From contig CAIZKE010000011.1 in the NCBI GenBank assembly GCA_903933475.1, positions 1 through 10,641 on the forward strand: a stretch of DNA of 10,641 nucleotides, in the 5' to 3' direction. The notes beneath the pieces are model-generated. The model saw nothing but the letters and a program-made list of their open reading frames with translations. It was not told the origin of the DNA and ran no database searches. Origin of the DNA: an uncultured Alphaproteobacteria bacterium (GTDB lineage Bacteria; Pseudomonadota; Alphaproteobacteria; Caulobacterales; Caulobacteraceae). This document shows, piece after piece, positions 6,425 to 10,641 of this stretch. The stretch's first letter is position 1, and each line of letters starts with the position of its first letter. The translations under genes were made by a program, and so were the position numbers.

Positions 6425-7396
6425 TCAGACGAAGCTGGCGAGGCGGCCGCGGATGATCTGCTCGGCGTCGGCGATGATCCCGTCGATCAGATCCTTGCAG
6501 GTGGGGATGTCGTGGATCAGGCCCGCAACCATGCCGCAGGACCAGGCTCCGGCATCCATGTCGCCATCCTGCATGATGCGCGGATAAACCCCGCCGACCT
6601 CATGGATGATGTCCTCGAACTTCAGGTTCGCACCGAGGGCCTTTTCCTTCTCGAGCAGGCGCTGGACGGCGGCGTTGTTCAGCACGCGCTCGGTATTGCG
6701 CAGGGGGCGCATGACCAGGCGGGTGTCCAGCTCGGAGGCGTCCACGATGGCCTGCTTGACGTTCTGGTGGACCGGGGCCTCCTGCGTGGCGATGAAGCGC
6801 GTGCCCATGTTGATGCCGTCGGCACCGAGGGCCAGGGCGGCCGCAAGCTGCCGGCCGTTGGCCACGCCGCCCGAGGCGACGAAGGGAATCTTCAGTTCCT
6901 CGGCCGCCCGGGGCAGGAGGACGAAGTTGGGCACGTCATCCTCGCCCGGATGCCCGCCGCACTCGAAGCCGTCGACGCTGATGGCGTCGCAGCCCACGGC
7001 CTCGGCCTTGAGGGAGTGGCGAACCGAGGTGCACTTGTGGATCACCTTGATCCCCGCCGCCTTCAGGCCGGCCATGTACTTCTGGGGGTTGTTGCCGGCG
7101 GTCTCGACGATCTTCACGCCATTGTCGATGATGGCCTGGATATAGCCCGGATAGTCTGGCGGGTTGATCGAGGGCAGGAAGGTCAGGTTCACGCCGAAGG
7201 GCTTGTCGGTCATCTCCCGGCAGCGGCGGATCTCCTTGCCGAGGTCATCCGGTGTGCGCTGGGTCAGGCCGGTGATGATGCCCAGGCCGCCGGCGTTGGA
7301 GACCGCTGCGGCCATCTCTGCCAGGCCCACGAAGTGCATGCCTCCCTGGACGATGGGATGCTCGATGCCGAACAGTTCGGTGATGCGGGTCTTCAC
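6425..7396 (-). CDS. NPD-family FMN oxidoreductase (nitronate monooxygenase or NADH:quinone reductase)
   Basis: FMN-binding TIM-barrel protein of the nitropropane-dioxygenase (NPD) family, 323 residues, the usual length. Motifs in order: HPIVQGGMHFVG at the N terminus, SNAGGLG, PFGVNLTFLPS, HKCTSVRHSLKAE, SVDGFECGGHPGEDD with H149, and the phosphate-binding ASGGVANG followed by LGADGINMGTRF. These are usually annotated nitronate monooxygenase. From memory, the RxxTExFGxEHPIxQGGM opening, the IHKCT block and DGFECxGHPGEDD also match Pseudomonas PA1024, shown to be an NADH:quinone reductase, so that activity is a serious alternative. The GTG start at 7396 follows GGAGG (7409-7405) at 8 bases; an upstream in-frame ATG at 7462 lacks such a site and its extra residues look non-conserved. 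It is first gene of the cluster with the amidase and hydratase. FabK-type enoyl-ACP reductase is less likely. Confidence 0.87.
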   Translation of the reverse strand: MKTRITELFGIEHPIVQGGMHFVGLAEMAAAVSNAGGLGIITGLTQRTPDDLGKEIRRCREMTDKPFGVNLTFLPSINPPDYPGYIQAIIDNGVKIVETAGNNPQKYMAGLKAAGIKVIHKCTSVRHSLKAEAVGCDAISVDGFECGGHPGEDDVPNFVLLPRAAEELKIPFVASGGVANGRQLAAALALGADGINMGTRFIATQEAPVHQNVKQAIVDASELDTRLVMRPLRNTERVLNNAAVQRLLEKEKALGANLKFEDIIHEVGGVYPRIMQDGDMDAGAWSCGMVAGLIHDIPTCKDLIDGIIADAEQIIRGRLASFV

Positions 7397-7486
7397 GGGG
7401 GTGGCCTCCGGGTTTTGAGCGTTACGTATGAAAACTGTGCGGCGCCGGGACCGACAGGGCAAGAGGGCGCTTGGCGCTGGGGCGCG
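7397..7486 (-). promoter_or_regulatory. Likely promoter/leader region of the oxidoreductase-amidase-hydratase cluster
   Basis: This 90-base gap between the ABC exporter stop and the GTG start holds GGAGG (7405-7409) and, unusually for this window, an AT-rich patch at 7412-7435. The patch is bounded by GTTTT (7412-7416) and AAAAC (7431-7435), an inverted repeat, with TACGTA (7423-7428) inside but off-centre. It could contain the -10 region and an operator for a repressor. No convincing -35 partner was found (TTGCCC on the minus strand is a poor candidate). The palindrome GGCGCC with flanking bases lies at 7441-7446. Confidence 0.3.
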
Positions 7487-9334
7487 TCAGGGGGGGGCCT
7501 CGGCGACTTCCTCGCCGTGGGCATGGGCCCGCAGGGTCTCGGTCCAGATTTCGTGGAACAGGGGGCTGTCCTTCAGGAGGGTGCGCAGGTTGCCTCGCGC
7601 CGCGATCCGCCCGCCCTCGACCACCAGGATCTGGTCGGCCCGGCGGTAGGCCTCGAGCCGGTGCGAGACGGCGAGGCAGGTGGGTCTGTCCTGGCCCTGC
7701 TCGAAAAGGCGGGTCCAGAAGGCGTGCTCGGTGCGCACGTCCAGGGCGCTGGAGGCGTCGTCGAAGACCAGCAGGTCCGGCCGCCGGGCGAACATCCGTG
7801 CCGCCGCCGAGCGCTGGACCTGCCCGCCGGAGAGGGTGACCCCGCGGGTGCCAACCTGGGTGTCCAGGCCTTCGGCCAGTCGGGCGACGTCCTCCTCCAT
7901 GACCGCCAGGTGGACCGCGCGGTCGAGGTCCTCTCCGGAGAGGTCCAGGCCCATGGCGATGTTGTCGCGCAGGGTTTCGGTGAAGAGGCGCGGGGTCTGT
8001 CCGGTGTAGGCGCAGCGTGGCGGCGTCAGGAAGGTGGCGGGGTCGTCGACCCGCTCGCCGTTCCAGAACACCTCGCCCGACTGGGCGGGGAGCAGGCCCA
8101 GGAGGCCCCTCAGCAGTGTGGTCTTTCCCGCGCCGACCCGACCTGTGACGATGGTCACCGTGCCCCGCTCCAGGGTGAAGCTGACATCCTCCACCCCATT
8201 GCCGTTCCCGCCGTGCCGGCAGGTGAGGCCGCGGACCTCCAGGGTCCGGAGAGGGTCGTGGCGCCCGGTGGGCTCGGGGCCCTGGGGCGTCGCCTCGGTG
8301 ACCCGCTCGCGGGGGGCGTCGCCGAGCAGCGTCTCGATCCGCATCAGGGCCACGTCGGCGGTGCGCTTGCGTGCCAGCAGCCGGCCGAGCCAGCGGGGCG
8401 CCGATGTCGCTGCGCCCACATAGGCCGCGAAGAGGGTGAAGTCGCCCACCGAGAACTCCCCGGCCTTCATGGCACCGGCGGCCAGCAGGAGGATGACCCC
8501 GAGGGCCAGGCTGGAGGTCCCCGCCCCGAAGGTATCCAGCAGGGTCACGTAGATCCGATGCCGGACAGCGGTCTCGCGGCGGGTCGTGTTGAGATCCGCC
8601 AGCCGGCCGAGGACGCGGTCCTCCGCGCCCGCCACACGGACGGCCTGGACAGCGGTGAAGGTCTCGCCGACGAAGGAGGTGACCCGGGCCTCGGCCTCCC
8701 GCGCCACGCGAGAATAGCGGTGGATACCGGCGGTGATCTTCTGGGTGATGAAGACCATCAGGATCATCGGGGCGATGATGGCTAGGGTCACCTGGGCGTT
8801 GATGCCCCACATGATGGTCAGGGCCAGGACGGCGAAGATGGCCTGGCCGAAGGTGTCGACCCAGCCGTCCATCAGGGCGATGACCTCGCCCACGTCATCC
8901 CGGAACCGGCTCAGCGCCTCGCCCGAGGTACCCGCCGAGGGGCGGGAGCCGCGGGCGAACACGATCCAGCCCATCATGTTGGTGCGGATCATCAGACGTG
9001 AGGCCGAGGTGAAGGTCACGAAGGCCCAGACGGAGAAGTAGGAGACCACCAGGGGGGCGACCTGGGCGACGAACCAAAGGCCCACCAGGCTCCAGACGTT
9101 GATGCCGGCCCGGGCGTGACCGGAAAGGTTGTCGAAAATCTCCCTCTGCACCAGGCCCCCCAGCAGGGGCAGGGAATAGAAGGCCGCGTAAAGGGCCATG
9201 CTGATGCCGAACAGGCCGGGCCGGGCAGCGGCGATCCTCGCCGCCTGTCGGAAGGCGGTCTGGTCCGGCGGCGGAAGCGGCGGCAGCAGGGTGCCGGCCT
9301 CGGGCTCGGGGGCGGGACGATCCACCTCGCTCAC
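7487..9334 (-). CDS. ABC exporter half-transporter, degenerate ATP-site subunit
   Basis: Inner-membrane exporter subunit of 615 residues with an N-terminal transmembrane domain (hydrophobic segments near 40-62, 80-107, 157-195, 262-288 and 296-320) and a C-terminal nucleotide-binding domain. The latter has Walker A GRVGAGKTT (398-406), Q-loop TGQTPRLF, a canonical LSGGQ signature (501-505), Walker B LLVFDD and H-loop H558. The residue after the Walker B Asp, normally the catalytic Glu, is Asp (D525-D526), so its own Walker site is probably poorly hydrolytic. The partner encoded just upstream has the Glu but a deviant signature, so the two should form a heterodimer. The start is GTG at 9334, whose GTGA overlaps the partner's TGA, with GGAGGT (9346-9341) at 6 bases. 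The 3' end has a run of eight C before the stop (GAPP-like tail, EAPP). The cargo cannot be predicted; multidrug, lipid or peptide export are possible. Confidence 0.9.
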   Translation of the reverse strand: MSEVDRPAPEPEAGTLLPPLPPPDQTAFRQAARIAAARPGLFGISMALYAAFYSLPLLGGLVQREIFDNLSGHARAGINVWSLVGLWFVAQVAPLVVSYFSVWAFVTFTSASRLMIRTNMMGWIVFARGSRPSAGTSGEALSRFRDDVGEVIALMDGWVDTFGQAIFAVLALTIMWGINAQVTLAIIAPMILMVFITQKITAGIHRYSRVAREAEARVTSFVGETFTAVQAVRVAGAEDRVLGRLADLNTTRRETAVRHRIYVTLLDTFGAGTSSLALGVILLLAAGAMKAGEFSVGDFTLFAAYVGAATSAPRWLGRLLARKRTADVALMRIETLLGDAPRERVTEATPQGPEPTGRHDPLRTLEVRGLTCRHGGNGNGVEDVSFTLERGTVTIVTGRVGAGKTTLLRGLLGLLPAQSGEVFWNGERVDDPATFLTPPRCAYTGQTPRLFTETLRDNIAMGLDLSGEDLDRAVHLAVMEEDVARLAEGLDTQVGTRGVTLSGGQVQRSAAARMFARRPDLLVFDDASSALDVRTEHAFWTRLFEQGQDRPTCLAVSHRLEAYRRADQILVVEGGRIAARGNLRTLLKDSPLFHEIWTETLRAHAHGEEVAEAPP

Positions 9335-9346
9335 GTCATCACCTCC
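9331..9346 (-). promoter_or_regulatory. Coupled stop/start and ribosome-binding site between the two ABC genes
   Basis: On the minus strand the upstream gene ends ATG-ACG-TGA while the downstream gene begins GTG at 9334, sharing the four bases GTGA (9334-9331). GGAGGT at 9346-9341 lies inside the end of the first gene, 6 bases before the GTG. A nearby ATG (9339-9337) is out of frame for the downstream protein, so GTG is the start. This arrangement favours translational coupling and near-equal amounts of both subunits. Confidence 0.75.
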
Positions 9347-10641
9347 TCAAGCCCGGTGCGCAGGAGCCTGGCATAGGCCGAGGTGGGGTCGGCCTCGAGG
9401 TCTGTCCGTCGCCCGGTCTCCAGCAGGCGGCCCTGGTCGAGTATGGCGATCCGGTCGGCCCTCTGAACGGTCGACAGCTTGTGGGCGATGATGATGGCGG
9501 TGCGCCGACGCCCGGATCCGTCGGTTCCCAGGAGGCGGTCCAGGGCCTGCTCGATCAGCTGGTCGGTGGCCGGGTCGAGGCGCGAGGAGGCCTCGTCCAG
9601 GACCACCAGGCCGGGATCCTTCAGGAAGACCCGGGTGAAGGCCAGGAGCTGAGCCTCGCCCGCCGAAAGACCGCCCCCGGCCTTGAGCACAGTGGACAGG
9701 CCCTCAGGCTGGCGGGCGAGCCAGTCGCCGAGGCCGAGGTCGGTGAGCACCTCCCGGATCCGTGCATCCGCCACCCCGGGATCGAACAGGGTGGCGTTGT
9801 CCCGGATACTGGCGTCGAACAGCTGGACCTCCTGGGTGACCAGGCCGATCCGGCCACGCAACTCGTCCAGGCGCGCGGTGCGGATATCTGTCCCGTCGAG
9901 GGTCAGGGCACCCGACTGCGGGTCATAGAGCCGGAAGAGCAGACGGGTCAGGGTGGTCTTGCCGCTGCCGGTGCGGCCAAGGAGGCCAATGACCTCGCCC
10001 GCCGGGACCTGCAGGTCGAGGTCGCGGATCACAGGGGTATCGGCGCGGTAGGCGAAGGTCAGGCCCTGGAAGCCGACCTGGGGTGCCTGCATGCGACGGC
10101 CCTCCCATCCCGCGCCGGGGCCGTCGGTCAGGGTAGGGGTAATGGCGCGCAGGTCGCCGATCCGCTTCAGGCTGGCCGAGGCCTGCTGGAACTGCTGCAG
10201 CTGCTGTCCGATCAGCATGATCGGCATGGCCATCATGCCGGCGTACTGCATGAACATGAAGACCGTGCCGATGGTGGCCTCGCCACGCTGGAACAGCCAG
10301 ATTCCGAGGGCAAGGGCGAGGCCGAAGCCGATCGAGAACAGGGTGCTGGCGGTCAGGAAGATCCAGTGGCCGCGCCGCGCCGCAGAGACGTTCGACACCA
10401 GGAGCTCCTGGTTCACCTGGGCCATGCGCCGCATGACATGGCCACCGCCGCCATTGGCCCGGACGTCGTCGAGGCCGGCGAGGCGCTCTTCCAGGAAGCC
10501 GGAGTAGGCCGACCAGGCCTCACGCAGGCGCTCCCACCGCCCCCCAGCAATGCGCCGGATGGCGTGCAGGGCGACACCGGCGACGACGGCGAAGACCGTC
10601 AGCAGGGCCCCGATCCGCCAGTCCTGCAGGTAGAGCACCAC
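9331..10641 (-). CDS. ABC exporter half-transporter, catalytically competent Walker-B subunit, 5' end cut
   Basis: Second half-transporter of the pair. 436 residues are visible; the true start lies beyond the right edge, since the reading frame is open there and the first visible residues (VLYLQDWRIG) fall within a transmembrane domain. About three membrane segments remain (starting near the first residue, around 95-120 and around 125-150 of the visible part), so roughly 150-170 N-terminal residues are missing. The nucleotide-binding domain has Walker A GRTGSGKTT (Lys at 9960-9958), Q-loop VTQEVQLF, a deviant signature LSAGEAQ where LSGGQ is usual (about 9674-9654), Walker B LVVLDEASS with the catalytic Glu (9594-9592), and H-loop IIAHKLS. 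Paired with the downstream subunit, its Walker A/B and that subunit's LSGGQ would make one complete ATP site. The gene overlaps the next by four bases and lies first in the visible operon; its promoter is outside the window. Confidence 0.9.
   Translation of the reverse strand: MVLYLQDWRIGALLTVFAVVAGVALHAIRRIAGGRWERLREAWSAYSGFLEERLAGLDDVRANGGGGHVMRRMAQVNQELLVSNVSAARRGHWIFLTASTLFSIGFGLALALGIWLFQRGEATIGTVFMFMQYAGMMAMPIMLIGQQLQQFQQASASLKRIGDLRAITPTLTDGPGAGWEGRRMQAPQVGFQGLTFAYRADTPVIRDLDLQVPAGEVIGLLGRTGSGKTTLTRLLFRLYDPQSGALTLDGTDIRTARLDELRGRIGLVTQEVQLFDASIRDNATLFDPGVADARIREVLTDLGLGDWLARQPEGLSTVLKAGGGLSAGEAQLLAFTRVFLKDPGLVVLDEASSRLDPATDQLIEQALDRLLGTDGSGRRRTAIIIAHKLSTVQRADRIAILDQGRLLETGRRTDLEADPTSAYARLLRTGLEEVMT

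Noticed and set aside
7441..7486. Possible intrinsic terminator after the ABC gene, using GGCGCC and GCGC palindromes
   Set aside because: The stems are only 4-8 bases, self-complementary in place, and have no T-tract in the right position. Transcription may continue into the next cluster.
6512..8785. Plus-strand open frame of 757 codons spanning the oxidoreductase and ABC genes
   Set aside because: It covers two well-supported genes and the gap between them on the opposite strand. Its translation is rich in Gly, Ala, Arg, Asp and His without any recognisable domain, as expected for an antisense shadow in high-GC DNA.
7422..8810. Alternative minus-strand open frame of 462 codons inside the ABC gene
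   Set aside because: It is an out-of-frame reading of the same strand, rich in Pro, Arg and Gly, while the correct frame shows Walker A, LSGGQ, Walker B and H-loop motifs.
1..10641. CRISPR arrays, transposases, tRNA or rRNA genes, toxin-antitoxin pairs or a defence system
   Set aside because: I looked for regular long repeats, transposase or integrase motifs, cloverleaf-like sequences and small paired ORFs in the gaps. None was found, and the intergenic regions are all under about 125 bases.

Overview
The window is high-GC DNA with strong GC bias at third codon positions. All seven genes are on the minus strand, and several start with GTG or have their ribosome-binding sites overlapping the upstream stop codon. 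This style, with a FadH, a PhoX-type phosphatase, a MaoC hydratase, an amidase and a flavin oxidoreductase together, suggests an alphaproteobacterium, perhaps Caulobacterales (Phenylobacterium/Caulobacter-like). The taxonomic guess is inference; no rRNA or other marker is present.

In the direction of transcription (right to left) the window holds three blocks. (1) 10641-7487: two half-size ABC exporter genes whose stop and start codons overlap by four bases. The upstream gene is cut by the window edge. Their nucleotide-binding motifs are complementary and degenerate, as in heterodimeric exporters with one active and one inactive ATP site. (2) 7396-4120: a compact cluster of an NPD-family flavin oxidoreductase, an amidase-signature hydrolase and a two-domain MaoC-type enoyl-CoA hydratase, with gaps of 27 and 10 bases. 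It is probably one transcription unit for catabolism of an amide- or acyl-CoA-type compound, though the substrate cannot be read from the sequence. (3) 3995-1: a PhoX-family phosphatase with a twin-arginine signal, a lipobox and an extra PKD-like domain, then a 2,4-dienoyl-CoA reductase (fadH) that runs off the left edge.

The best regulatory signal is upstream of the phosphatase: three 7-base units at exact 11-base spacing, each resembling the CTGTCAT half-site of the Pho box and oriented with the gene, with two opposite-orientation units continuing the same phase. This fits phosphate-starvation control. FadH and the MaoC hydratase point to processing of unsaturated or branched acyl-CoAs, but they are separated by the phosphatase gene and may not be co-regulated.

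I found no mobile element, CRISPR array, tRNA, rRNA or defence system. All genes belong to known families. What deserves attention is their combination and details, not a clearly new system. No stretch longer than about 125 bases lacks a gene.
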